From: Calothrix sp. NIES-3974 | GTDB taxonomy: Bacteria; Cyanobacteriota; Cyanobacteriia; Cyanobacteriales; Nostocaceae | NCBI RefSeq assembly: GCF_002368395.1 | Contig: NZ_AP018254.1 | Location: 3,658,001 to 3,722,000 of the forward strand | Direction: 5' to 3' | Length of the DNA stretch: 64,000 nucleotides | In this document: in pieces, positions 27,847 through 37,406 of the stretch | Numbering within the stretch: the first letter of the stretch is position 1 | Layout of the letters: each line of letters starts with the position of its first letter | Made by a program: the position numbers and the translations under genes | The notes under the pieces: model-generated | Seen by the model: only the letters and a program-made list of their open reading frames with translations | Database searches by the model: none | What the model was told of the DNA's origin: nothing

Positions 27847-29130
27847 ATGACACTCGATCATAGCCAAGGGCTAACTTACATCAACTCACAGTCTCCCGGA
27901 CAACCAGGGTTGTCCCTGACGAACAATTCAACCAACCCTTTTAACCATTCTGGGTTGAATTATGGTGCTAGTAACGATATGCGCAAACCCACAGCCGAGG
28001 AACCACGCATGGGGGATATTGTTCCCGGACGCGTCGCCAATATTAAGGTGATTGGTGTCGGTGGTGGTGGTAGCAATGCGGTGAATCGGATGATTGCTTC
28101 CGATGTTGGCGGAGTCGAATTTTGGTCGATTAATACCGATGCTCAAGCCCTAACTTTAGCTGATGCACCTAGTCGTTTACAAATTGGTCAAAAGTTGACG
28201 CGGGGGTTAGGTGCAGGTGGAAACCCAGCAATTGGTCAAAAGGCTGCAGAGGAATCCCGTGACGAAATTGCTTCTGCTTTAGAAGGTTCCGATTTGGTCT
28301 TTATTACGGCTGGAATGGGGGGTGGAACCGGAACGGGTGCTGCACCAATTGTGGCGGAAGTAGCGAAGGAAATGGGTGCTTTGACGGTGGGTGTGGTGAC
28401 GCGTCCGTTTATCTTTGAAGGTCGTCGTCGCACTAGCCAAGCAGAACAGGGTATAGAAGCGCTAAAAAGTCGTGTTGATACTTTAATCATTATTCCCAAC
28501 AACAAGCTGTTAGAGGTCATTCCCGAACAGACTCCGATGCAAGATGCGTTTCGATATGCGGATGATGTCCTGCGTCAAGGGGTACAGGGGATTTCCGATA
28601 TTATTACCATTCCCGGTTTAATTAACGTGGACTTTGCCGATGTGCGAGCGGTGATGGCGGATGCGGGTTCGGCTTTAATGGGAATTGGCATAGGTTCTGG
28701 TAAATCTAGAGCTAGAGAAGCTGCGATCGCGGCGATTTCTTCTCCCCTGTTGGAATGTTCCATTGAGGGAGCAAGGGGGGTTGTATTTAATATCACTGGT
28801 GGTAGTGACTTGACTCTCCACGAAGTCAATGCAGCAGCAGAAACCATTTATGAAGTGGTTGATCCCAACGCCAATATTATCTTTGGTGCGGTGATTGATG
28901 ACCGTCTTCAAGGTGAGGTGCGCTTAACGGTAATTGCTACAGGGTTTACGGGTGAAGCTCCCACTACAAACCAGCAAACTACTGCTACTCCCAGAGTTGG
29001 AGGTACTCCACCCCGTCGTCAACCTACCCCTCCCCAACCTACCCAACCCACGGCAAACGAGGAACAACCTAAACGCAAATCCGGTGGTTTGGATTTACCT
29101 GATTTCTTGGAACGCCGACGTAATCGCTAA
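27847..29130 (+). CDS. ftsZ: FtsZ, tubulin-like cell-division GTPase
   Basis: The 427-residue product has the FtsZ GTP-binding signature [17 protein letters not shown] near residues 155-170, preceded by the N-terminal nucleotide loop [17 protein letters not shown] (~66) and followed by the T7 loop [15 protein letters not shown] (~258). A 60-residue N-terminal extension rich in Asn/Ser precedes the core, common in filamentous cyanobacteria. The C-terminus has a Pro/Thr-rich linker and ends [15 protein letters not shown], the peptide that binds partner proteins. FtsZ polymerises into the Z-ring. All expected motifs are present. Confidence 0.98.
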   Translation: MTLDHSQGLTYINSQSPGQPGLSLTNNSTNPFNHSGLNYGASNDMRKPTAEEPRMGDIVPGRVANIKVIGVGGGGSNAVNRMIASDVGGVEFWSINTDAQALTLADAPSRLQIGQKLTRGLGAGGNPAIGQKAAEESRDEIASALEGSDLVFITAGMGGGTGTGAAPIVAEVAKEMGALTVGVVTRPFIFEGRRRTSQAEQGIEALKSRVDTLIIIPNNKLLEVIPEQTPMQDAFRYADDVLRQGVQGISDIITIPGLINVDFADVRAVMADAGSALMGIGIGSGKSRAREAAIAAISSPLLECSIEGARGVVFNITGGSDLTLHEVNAAAETIYEVVDPNANIIFGAVIDDRLQGEVRLTVIATGFTGEAPTTNQQTTATPRVGGTPPRRQPTPPQPTQPTANEEQPKRKSGGLDLPDFLERRRNR

Positions 29131-29187
29131 ATTCATCCTCTCAGGATATCCTGGTTCTAGGTTAGATGTGGAAAACATGATCAAGCC

Positions 29188-29214
29188 ACCATTGATTTGC
29201 GTCCAATCAATGGT
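29188..29214 (+). terminator. Hairpin downstream of ftsZ
   Basis: ACCATTGATT (29188-29197) and AATCAATGGT (29205-29214) form a perfect 10-bp stem with a 7-nt loop, about 60 bp after the ftsZ stop. A short T run appears a dozen bases later. It is a plausible terminator or 3'-end stabiliser for ftsZ, without a classic adjoining T tract. A perfect palindrome CAGGATATCCTG also lies at about 29142-29153. Confidence 0.4.
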
Positions 29215-29694
29215 CAATTGTGATGCGTTTTTGGTTGAAATGTATGTTAATCGCCCGAATTTGGTGGAAATTAATTTTTTTCGTGTTCCCTATCTATCAA
29301 ATTCCCTTTTAACTCCATACTAGGCGATATCCTCAAGATGTCGCGATCGCATTTCTACGTCACTGGTTTTAGGATTGAAAGGAATTAGGGAATATTAACC
29401 ATCTCCATAAAGAAAAAGCTTACTTACTTGACCGTGTAAAGCATAAATAAACTATAAAATTACCTGAATCTCTGGTTTGATGACATATTTTATTTTCCCC
29501 ATAGATTAAAATTTAAATTAGTGACATATAATAATACTCTTATACTAACAAACTAAAGTACTATTTTCCAGGTAGTTCCCCATCTCACATCCCTCTCTGA
29601 AAATAGGGAATTGGGAGTAGAAGCGATCCGGTGGGTCGTCTCCAGGAAAGTAGGGGAAAATAACTTTCATGGGTACTAGTGTACGCAGTTCTCC

Positions 29695-29845
29695 CAGAGG
29701 ATGTTTTAAAAGTCGATTTTAATACTTAACAAGATTGTTTTTTGGCGGTAGGCAGAAGGGAATTGGGAGAGACGTGTGAGCCTATTGAACGTCTTCAATC
29801 AGTGGTTCATAAGGTGTTTATTGACACTTGACAAACACCCTCTAG
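29695..29845. mobile_element. MITE-like element, copy A
   Basis: About 150 bp with inverted ends: left AGAGGATGTTTTAAAAGT, right (reverse complement) AGAGGGTGTTTGTCAAGT, 14 of 18 matching. Its first 35 bp and an internal GGCAGAAGGGAATTGGGAGA are identical to copy B near 38.6 kb, and the right ends of the two copies are also alike. There is no reading frame. It is probably a non-autonomous element moved by a transposase located elsewhere. Confidence 0.75.
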
Positions 29846-30070
29846 GACAACACTACGCCTACACGTAGGCACTTAGCGGCTTCCCACCTCAAAAAGAAGC
29901 TACACCCCACTCATCAACAAGATGGCTACTCCCGATTCCCCACTCCCTATTCCCTGTCTAGTTACTTAGTATTGAGTAATACTCAATGTAAAAAATCCTA
30001 AAGTTGTAACTATTTTGTCTCGACACCGTTACAATCTTAGGGTACACACCACCACGGGAGGGTGCAAATT
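29846..30070. other. Spacer upstream of the short N-domain gene
   Basis: AT-rich DNA with short inverted motifs (CCTACACGTAGG at about 29868-29879). No gene. Together with 29131-29694, which holds only the ftsZ hairpin and a decayed GGGTCGTC palindrome near 29632, this separates ftsZ from the next gene by about 940 bp. Confidence 0.4.
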
Positions 30071-30784
30071 ATGTTCAAGCGATTGATACAATGGCTCCAA
30101 AGTTTTTTCTCCAAGATATTTGGAGCAAAAAAAACAACATCCCGTGTCAATCCAGTCAAAGAAAAGCAAGCTCCCCCACCCCTGGATGATACGGACTTGG
30201 AATTTTTGTTTACGGAACTGTTGGAAGGAGTACACCAAGCTAGGGGACAAAGTTGGGCTTTGCGATGGTTAAAAAATCTGGAGCATCGCGTTTCTGAGCG
30301 GCGTTGGTTAGAATGGTTAGAGAAATTTGGCTCCCGCTTACTCGCTTCCACCTCGGCAAATAACGAAATTGCTGCCAGAATGGTGCAATTAGGGGAATTG
30401 GGAGTTGGTGCGGTAGGGAATGCAGCCTATGATTTGGGGATGCAATTGTTAACACGCAATCAACCGGAGCCAATTTGGGAATATACTGGACCCGATGCAG
30501 CGATCGCAGTAGATACAAATAATCAGCACCTAATAGGTAGTAATCTGGGAGAGACAGGGGAAGAGGCGATCGCATCTGTACAATCCCCACCGGATGATGG
30601 TGCGTATCAAACAATTACCGTGGAGCAGTTATTTGAATTGATACAGCAGGACCCATCCCTACGGCAAAACTTGGCTCAACAGGTTGGTTTAGAAAGCGAT
30701 GATCCAGAAATGATTATTCAAGCGGTTGTGCATCATTTGCAAACCGCTGGTGTGGTATCTGGGGATGGAAGCAGTGAATCCTAA
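30071..30784 (+). CDS. Short protein sharing its N-terminal domain with the downstream TPR-CHAT protein
   Basis: The start was placed at the ATG at 30071, with a GGGAGGGTG ribosome site. The 237-residue product opens with an amphipathic helix (MFKRLIQWLQSFFSKIF) and a basic linker. It then has a domain of about 100 residues (DLEFLFTELLEGVHQARGQ, LEHRVSERRWLEWLEKFGSRLL, ARMVQLGELGVGAVG) that is plainly homologous to the N-terminus of the giant protein at 31886. The C-terminal third contains ITVEQLFELIQQDPSLRQNL and an acidic tail. No known family was recognised. The domain may be a docking or dimerisation module; this is inferred from its sharing between neighbours. Confidence 0.75.
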   Translation: MFKRLIQWLQSFFSKIFGAKKTTSRVNPVKEKQAPPPLDDTDLEFLFTELLEGVHQARGQSWALRWLKNLEHRVSERRWLEWLEKFGSRLLASTSANNEIAARMVQLGELGVGAVGNAAYDLGMQLLTRNQPEPIWEYTGPDAAIAVDTNNQHLIGSNLGETGEEAIASVQSPPDDGAYQTITVEQLFELIQQDPSLRQNLAQQVGLESDDPEMIIQAVVHHLQTAGVVSGDGSSES

Positions 30785-31885
30785 TCAGGTTGGCAAAGAA
30801 GGGAACAGGGAGCAACCTACCTGTAGTGCTGACACCAAAACCGATGAACCTTGTTTTTCCCCATACTTTCGCGTCCATCCCCGATGGATCTGCACTACTC
30901 CCTACTTCCAAGTCAAATAGGGAACCGGACAGTAATAATCATGCACAGCACTAAAACTCAAGCTACATGGTTTGCTTGTATCCAAACACGATGGGAGAGC
31001 GTAATTAGGAAATAGAAGCATATTCTGACTTTTGTTGTGGCGTAATTTCTGGGTAATCGAAGAAAGTACCTGAATCTTCGCGGCTAAAATTCAAAGGCTT
31101 TGACTCTTGTGTGATTTTTATTCTCCTCTAAGATATTTTTTGTCAGATTGAATTTTGTTCGATTTTCTGATTTTTTCACACAGTTTGAGCAATTTAAGCA
31201 AATTATTTTGGGTTGTTGGATGGAATTTGTAGATCATACCAATTGCAAAAATGAATGCGACCGATAGGTATGGGAAAGTTTTGCTGTGTAAGGGTTTTCC
31301 TCCCTAAATCCAGACAGTGGTGGATCGACCCCAAGGTCATCTAAAATGGTACAAATTTGCTTGCTCTAGAGTCAACCAGGAAGTATGGAGCAAATTCTCA
31401 TTCCCACATCACAGAAGTTCAATTAAGTTGAAACAAAGGATTACTCCCTATCCCCAATTCCAGATTGCAGCCTATTTGGATCGATCGCTATGCTGGGGTG
31501 CAATTTTCTCTGTAAGTCATTTAAAACACCACATCCAGATAACATGGATTAATGTATCTATTTCAACTTATACTGATAATGTCTATGAAAAATTTGTATT
31601 GATTTGATTCTAAAATACAAAGAAAGTAAACAAGATTAAATATGCTGGGAAAAATTATGGCATATCTAACTGTTTGAATGTTATTGTAACTTTTGTTTCC
31701 CGTAAGTTATCGGTAAGAGTGATGTCAAAGAGGTATTAGTTATACTTATTATTTTTTGACAATTATTTTTCCAGCTAGTCCATATCTATACCTAGGTTGA
31801 AAGACTGGTTAAGTTTAAATGCTATCACTTGATAACTGTTAATTAATCAGCGATTAAGGGGAAAATTAGTCCAATTTTAGGGGAG
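30785..31885. other. Spacer, 1.1 kb
   Basis: No gene is supported; frames at 30726-30920 and 31317-31607 have no ribosome site or family pattern. The DNA is AT-rich and few palindromes were noticed. A promoter for the large TPR protein should lie just before 31886, where AGGGGA is seen in front of the ATG. Confidence 0.4.
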
Positions 31886-34800
31886 ATGCTTAGGCTACTT
31901 GTGAAGTGGATTAAACAGATTTTTCAACGCATTTTTACTCAGGATTCCCAAGACACTATTGGGAATGAATTGACGCACACCCATAATCTACCAGAATTGA
32001 CAAATGCGGATTTAGAGTTTTTGTTCACCCAACTGCTGGAGGGTGTATATCAAGCTCGTGGACAACAATGGGCAATCCGATATTTGCAACGGATGGAAAA
32101 TCGAATTAGTGAACAGCGCTGGTTAGAATGGCTACAAATATTTGGTTCCCGGGTCTTAAATTCCCCTGTACCTAATGATGAATTAGCGTTTAGGATGGTA
32201 CAGTTAGGTGAGTTAAATATCGGGATTGTTGGCGAATATGCTGGTAGTATTGGTATGCAGTTACTAGCCCGCACTACTAATCCGACTGAGTGGGAAACTC
32301 CTGATATTTTTCAACCTTCAGTTGCAGACAATGGTGAGCAATCTGGAGAAGGTGTTGCCAATTTTTCCCCTGAACAAAATCATGGGGTCGATAATAGTGA
32401 TTATGTATCAATCCCTATTTCTCTGGGGGGAGAAATAGCTGTACCACATTTGGGATTGCCTAGTAATAATATTCTTTTTGATGCTGATTTCCAACCTGCG
32501 GAAAATCATGGTTACGATTGGGAGATCAACCCGGATGAAAATGCTTTGATTGCTCTGGAAAATACCCCTGGACAAGATTTGTTGAGACAATTTGGGGATG
32601 AATTATGGGAGGTAGGGGTTGAGGATGAACCGGAGCTAGAAAGAAGTCGGGTGTTAGCGGAGGAAACAAATGCTCAGGTCAAACCAGTACAGGAGGAAAC
32701 AAATGCTCAGGTCAAACCAGTACAGATGGATGGGGATGGTGTCCAATTTGTTGAGTTTGTTAATCCGAGTTGGGATAGTTCGGGTTTAGCAGAAAGTTTA
32801 GAGGCTAGTGAAAATAATTTTGAGACTAATTTAGAAAATAGATTTGAGACAGATTCTGTTAAAGAAGTTGATCCAGTTCTTAATCAATCCTCTCCATCCC
32901 CAATTATGGAGTCAATTGGTGATGACCGTAGCACTGGGGAGAATGATATTTTTGTTGATGTGACAGAGGAATTGGAAAAGGCAGATGGGGAGTTGATATT
33001 CCCTAGGGAAACAGAATTAGATGCATTAGATACTGGTTTAGAAGAAGAGTGGGAAGTTCGTTCTCAAGAGGAAGAAAAGCTAGAACAAGAGTACCAAATC
33101 ATTGCCGATGACCATAGCCTTCAGGAATGGGTTGCTCCACCCTCCTCAGAGGAAGAATATAATCGGGATGGGGTTGAAGCCGATGAATCGGAAATGATTG
33201 CCGCAGCAAACCCAGAAGAGGGAAATACCGAAGTAAATACGGGTTTCCAACAGGTAGTTGGCACACCAGACCTGACCCAAAATCCAATTTGGCCACAGGA
33301 GTGGACTGGTGTGCAACCGGATGTCACCGTTACCTTAGAAGAATTGTGGGTGCGGTTGCAGCAAAGTACAAATTTAGTTGAACAATTGGCTGCGGGATTG
33401 TTGAATCCATCGGCAGCACCAGAATTATTTGATAGCCCACCCATTAGCATTGAAGAACAAGCCCAAGCCTTATTTTACCAGGCTTTGCAACAAAGTAAAA
33501 GTGGCGATTTAGATGGGGCGATCGCATCCTACGACCAGGCGTTACAATTGCAACCGGAAGCCTATGAGTATTGGTTTAACCGGGGTTTAGCCCTATTTTA
33601 TCGTGGCGATTTGATGGCGGCTTTAGCTTCCTATGAAGAAGCGATCGCCATTAAACCTGATTATTATAAGGCGTGGTTAAATCGGGGGGCAATTTTAGGG
33701 GAGTTGGAACAGTTTGAAAGTGCGATTAATTGTTTTGATCAAGCGATCGCCATTAAATCTGACGAAAGTGAGGCTTGGTCGAGTCGGGGTACGGCATTAT
33801 TAAAGTTAGGACGGTTAGCGGAAGCGGTACAATCCTACGATTTTGCCACCCAATTAGAACCGGAGGATGGACAAACCTGGTTTTATCGCGGTGTGGCTTT
33901 GGCGAATCTGGGGGAATATCCCGATGCGATCGCTTCCTTTGATGAGGCTTTGGAAACTGAAGGGGATTACCATTTAATTTGGCATCAACGGGGGATTGCT
34001 CAGGTAAACTTGCATCAGTGGGAGGAGGCAATTGCTTCCTACGACAAAGCCTTGGAATTAGCTCCCCATGACCCGGATGTTTGGATTTCCCGTGGTTATG
34101 CCCTCGATTGCAATCAAAATTATGATGCAGCGATCGCCTCCTATACCCAAGCTCTGACGATTAATCCCCAGTTAGACCATATCTGGATTGATCGCGGGGT
34201 CTTGGAAGCAAAGTTAGGGTATTGGCAAGCAGCAATTCAATCCTGGGAACAGGCTTTAGTCATATCCCCCCATTTGTATTTAGCAAGATTTAATCAGGCG
34301 ATCGCCTGGGATAATCTCGGTAATCCAGAGCAAGCTTTAGTTTGTTATAACCAAGCTGTCGAGATTGAACCTAATTTTGCAGTGGGTTGGTACAATCGGG
34401 GTTTACTGTTAGCCAAACAACAACAATGGGAAGCTGCAATTCTTTCCTACGACCTGGCAATCCAAATCCAACCCGATTACTGGGAAGCTTGGTTGGCAAG
34501 AGCTAGTGCCGTATTTTCATCACCCGGCTATGATACCTATTTTACCAGCTACAGCAGCCTGGCCAATACCAACCCCAGCCTGAATTTACGGGGATACGAT
34601 GGTCAAATTACCACCTACACCGAAGCCCTGAGGTATCTCTCACCGGAAACCCACCCGGAAGGTTGGGGTAAAATTAATCTCGCTCTGGGAAATACCTACT
34701 GCGATCGCGTGACCAGTCCCTACGGCTATGGCAGTTCCTCCTACCACAACCCCCGTCAAGATTGGTATCATGCCTTTGATGCTTATAATCAAGCCCGTAT

Positions 34801-36340
34801 CACCTTAACTCCAGAAGCCTTCCCGGAAAAACATTTAGAGGTTTTACAAAACTTAATTAAAATCTATGTTGCCTTTGAGCAGACAGCTGATGCTAACGCT
34901 CTCTACGAACATGCTCGCAGTTTTTTCGCAGAATTACTCACAGATAGCCAACGTAGCGATGGCGAAAAAAGGCGTTTAGGTTTAAAATTTGCTGGAATCG
35001 GTCAATTAGGGGTCGATATTGCTGTTCAATCGGGTGAACTTGTCCAAGCTTTAGAAATTGGTGAATATTTCAAAAATGCTTGTTTACATTGGCTGTTAAC
35101 TGGGTGGAGCGACCAAATCCTGACTCCCGACCACGCAGCAATGCAAAACCTGGTGAATCCGACAACCGCCATTATCTACTGGCATATGAGTCCGGTGGCC
35201 ATGCATACTTTTATCATTAAATACTTGCACCCGGAACCAATTCCCGTATTTACACCGATGTTGAATTTAGAAGAATACGAGGAAACTCCCCTACCAGAAG
35301 CCGTTGAGCGACTGCTCAAATTCCAGACTTGGCTAGATGAATGGCAACAAAAATACCGAGAGTATTTAAGTTTGACACCCGCTGCACAGCAGGAACACAC
35401 ATGGCGTGTGGATATGGGTTGGAGATTATTAGAACTGAAAAAAATCCTGAGTATAAATAATATCCTTCAGGAATTAGAAGGTATTAGCCAACTAATTTTG
35501 ATTCCGCACCGGGAATTATTTTCCTTACCGTTACATGCCCTATTTACCCTGAGCAGTGATGCAGGAACATTAGCAGAAACGAGTAAGCAATTACAAATTA
35601 CCTACCTCCCCACGGCTCAATCAGCCCTAGCACAATCAAAAACCACCCCTGGACAGCAATCTTTCCCAACAATGTTGAGTGTGGAAAGCTACAAGCAGCT
35701 AGATGAAATTGCGGGTAAATTTATCCGCACAGAAACCGAAATTATCAGTCAACTTAGCCAAGGCGATCGCATTCTGGTCGAGAATACCTCCCTAGAAAGC
35801 CTCAATCAAGCCTTAAATCACAACTATGATATTTTGCACCTCAACGCCGTCAGCAGCGCCTACCCGCAAAATAACCAACCCCCCAGCATTCAAATTAGTC
35901 ATACCCACACCCTGCAAATTCACGAAATTAGCCACCAATACCAACTAGTCACCCTCAACAGTCAACACCCATCTCCTCCCCCATCTCCAGTAAACAGTGA
36001 ATATGCAGAAATTGCGATCGCCCTTTACCACCAAGGTATCCCCCACATCCACACCAACCTCTGGGAAGTGGAAGCAACGACCCGCATTTTCATGATGGTG
36101 GAATTTTATCGACATTTGTATCAAGGCAAATCCCCAACAGTTGCTTTTAACGAAACCATCAACTGGTTTCAAGAGTTAACCCCAGCCCAGGTGCAACAAT
36201 GGTACGATAGTCTATTTAATCAATCCCTACCAGCCCACATCACCACCTATCTATATCAAACCAAACAAAACCATCCCGATGCAAAATTGTATAATAACCC
36301 CTTCCACTGGGCTGGATTTAAAATCATCGGTGGTTTTTAA
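31886..36340 (+). CDS. TPR protein with C-terminal pseudo-CHAT (caspase-like) domain
   Basis: A 1484-residue protein. Residues 1-130 match the neighbouring short protein (DLEFLFTQLLEGVYQARGQ ... MVQLGELNIGIVG). Residues ~135-500 are acidic and disordered, with an exact tandem EETNAQVKPVQ pair. Residues ~522-870 hold ten TPR units (for example AIASYDQALQLQPE and AIASYDKALELAPH). The C-terminus is a CHAT domain: LILIPHRELFSLPLHALF (~1203), YDILHLNAVSS (~1315), YQLVTLNSQHP (~1353), IPHIHTNLWEVEATTRIFM, ending WAGFKIIGG. CHAT proteases normally have HFAxHG and LSACETG; here the His and Cys positions are V and Q, so catalysis is unlikely. It is the nearest large gene downstream of ftsZ. Confidence 0.85.
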   Translation: MLRLLVKWIKQIFQRIFTQDSQDTIGNELTHTHNLPELTNADLEFLFTQLLEGVYQARGQQWAIRYLQRMENRISEQRWLEWLQIFGSRVLNSPVPNDELAFRMVQLGELNIGIVGEYAGSIGMQLLARTTNPTEWETPDIFQPSVADNGEQSGEGVANFSPEQNHGVDNSDYVSIPISLGGEIAVPHLGLPSNNILFDADFQPAENHGYDWEINPDENALIALENTPGQDLLRQFGDELWEVGVEDEPELERSRVLAEETNAQVKPVQEETNAQVKPVQMDGDGVQFVEFVNPSWDSSGLAESLEASENNFETNLENRFETDSVKEVDPVLNQSSPSPIMESIGDDRSTGENDIFVDVTEELEKADGELIFPRETELDALDTGLEEEWEVRSQEEEKLEQEYQIIADDHSLQEWVAPPSSEEEYNRDGVEADESEMIAAANPEEGNTEVNTGFQQVVGTPDLTQNPIWPQEWTGVQPDVTVTLEELWVRLQQSTNLVEQLAAGLLNPSAAPELFDSPPISIEEQAQALFYQALQQSKSGDLDGAIASYDQALQLQPEAYEYWFNRGLALFYRGDLMAALASYEEAIAIKPDYYKAWLNRGAILGELEQFESAINCFDQAIAIKSDESEAWSSRGTALLKLGRLAEAVQSYDFATQLEPEDGQTWFYRGVALANLGEYPDAIASFDEALETEGDYHLIWHQRGIAQVNLHQWEEAIASYDKALELAPHDPDVWISRGYALDCNQNYDAAIASYTQALTINPQLDHIWIDRGVLEAKLGYWQAAIQSWEQALVISPHLYLARFNQAIAWDNLGNPEQALVCYNQAVEIEPNFAVGWYNRGLLLAKQQQWEAAILSYDLAIQIQPDYWEAWLARASAVFSSPGYDTYFTSYSSLANTNPSLNLRGYDGQITTYTEALRYLSPETHPEGWGKINLALGNTYCDRVTSPYGYGSSSYHNPRQDWYHAFDAYNQARITLTPEAFPEKHLEVLQNLIKIYVAFEQTADANALYEHARSFFAELLTDSQRSDGEKRRLGLKFAGIGQLGVDIAVQSGELVQALEIGEYFKNACLHWLLTGWSDQILTPDHAAMQNLVNPTTAIIYWHMSPVAMHTFIIKYLHPEPIPVFTPMLNLEEYEETPLPEAVERLLKFQTWLDEWQQKYREYLSLTPAAQQEHTWRVDMGWRLLELKKILSINNILQELEGISQLILIPHRELFSLPLHALFTLSSDAGTLAETSKQLQITYLPTAQSALAQSKTTPGQQSFPTMLSVESYKQLDEIAGKFIRTETEIISQLSQGDRILVENTSLESLNQALNHNYDILHLNAVSSAYPQNNQPPSIQISHTHTLQIHEISHQYQLVTLNSQHPSPPPSPVNSEYAEIAIALYHQGIPHIHTNLWEVEATTRIFMMVEFYRHLYQGKSPTVAFNETINWFQELTPAQVQQWYDSLFNQSLPAHITTYLYQTKQNHPDAKLYNNPFHWAGFKIIGGF

Positions 36341-36417
36341 TTGCAGGGAGAGACGTAGCAATGCTACGTCTCTCCCTAATAATCAATATTGATTGAATAC
36401 GGTTTACCAAACATGTT

Positions 36418-36789
36418 ATGTCTGATTTACCACCACTGAATACGGAAACTATTTGGGCAATTATCCATGAAACAATCGATGATCCAACCGTCAATCAACT
36501 AGTTTGGCATTATCTGGGTTATCGTTACAATTCTGACACTCAAACATGGGATATCTCCGACTTATTACCGGAATGGCGCGAAGAATATCCCCAACCACCC
36601 GATTTTTTTGATAGCCGTCCCGCAGCGATGAAATTAACCCGCTCGATTCCAACCGCAAATAAACAATTATTAAAGGAAAAATTAGGCTTTAAAGGGTATA
36701 AAATAGGAGAGTTTGGACCTAGACAAACCCGACGCGCAACTATTGCTAATTGGTTATTAAGTTATATGGAGATTAATGGGATTAAATAG
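36418..36789 (+). CDS. DUF1823 family protein
   Basis: The 123-residue product fits the DUF1823 family of cyanobacteria and plastid-bearing eukaryotes: VNQLVWHYLGYRYNSDTQTW, WREEYPQPPDFFDSRPAAMK, LTRSIPTANKQLLKEKLGFK and GEFGPRQTRRATIANWLLSYM. It has no signal peptide or membrane segment. Function is unknown. It sits 77 bp after the TPR-CHAT gene, with a perfect GACGTAGC/GCTACGTC hairpin (36352-36373) between them that probably ends the upstream transcript. Family call is by remembered motif order. Confidence 0.85.
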   Translation: MSDLPPLNTETIWAIIHETIDDPTVNQLVWHYLGYRYNSDTQTWDISDLLPEWREEYPQPPDFFDSRPAAMKLTRSIPTANKQLLKEKLGFKGYKIGEFGPRQTRRATIANWLLSYMEINGIK

Positions 36790-37406
36790 GGTTTGTAGTC
36801 AAAAGTATTGTCCAATGTTTTTCATAAAACCTACAGGGAGTAGGGATAAGACGGTTCGGATAAGCAAATTAATAAACCCTAAATAATTGTAGAGACGCGA
36901 TATATCGCGTCTCCTGAAACCACCACGAAAAATCATTAACCGAACCGTATTAAAGTAAATTCGACGGATTATAAACGCGACAATCCCTGTGAATCCATGA
37001 TTTTGAAAGTTAAGGTTTAAAGTAACCTCATCCATTAGTTGAGAACAAAGTCAATAACTGACTGATTTCCGGTTTAATGATTTTATTCTCAACATACTAG
37101 GAGGTTTTTAGAAACTTCTATTTTCTACGAATGATACTGGATAAGAGTTTCAGTCCTTATAACTCATCGAACTCACGTTAATGGAATAGAGAACAGGGAA
37201 TAGTTTCATCCCTGTTTTTTATCTTTTGACACAAATGTATTTCTCAGTAGTCCCACAGCGAGAAATTTTGTTGGCAAATAAACGCTCAAATTATCGCTCT
37301 GTTGGGGGTGAAAAAATTGACTTTTATTTTTTTGACGAGAGTGAGTCAACAAAGTGAGAAAGTGTGGGTAAATTAAGTATTAACTAACTAATTTGTTGAA
37401 ACCAAT
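36790..37406. other. Spacer upstream of the Ca2+/H+ antiporter gene
   Basis: Contains a perfect GACGCGATATATCGCGTC palindrome at about 36895-36912 and a strong intrinsic terminator at 37193-37220, listed separately. A pair of overlapping hairpins precedes the terminator: ATAAG/CTTAT at 37141-37160 and GAGTT/AACTC at about 37145-37165. A TTGAC/GTCAA hairpin lies at about 37332-37349. No gene was found. Confidence 0.5.
37193..37220 (+). terminator. Intrinsic terminator ahead of the antiporter gene
   Basis: ACAGGGA (37193-37199), a 9-nt loop and TCCCTGT (37209-37215) are followed directly by TTTTT. It is the clearest rho-independent terminator of the window. It lies about 400 bp after the DUF1823 stop and about 190 bp before the antiporter start, so it may end a small RNA or act as an attenuator in the antiporter leader. 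Confidence 0.75.

Noticed and set aside
31317-31607. 96-codon frame before the TPR-CHAT gene
   Set aside because: It starts on a non-ATG codon without a ribosome site and the translation is compositionally random.
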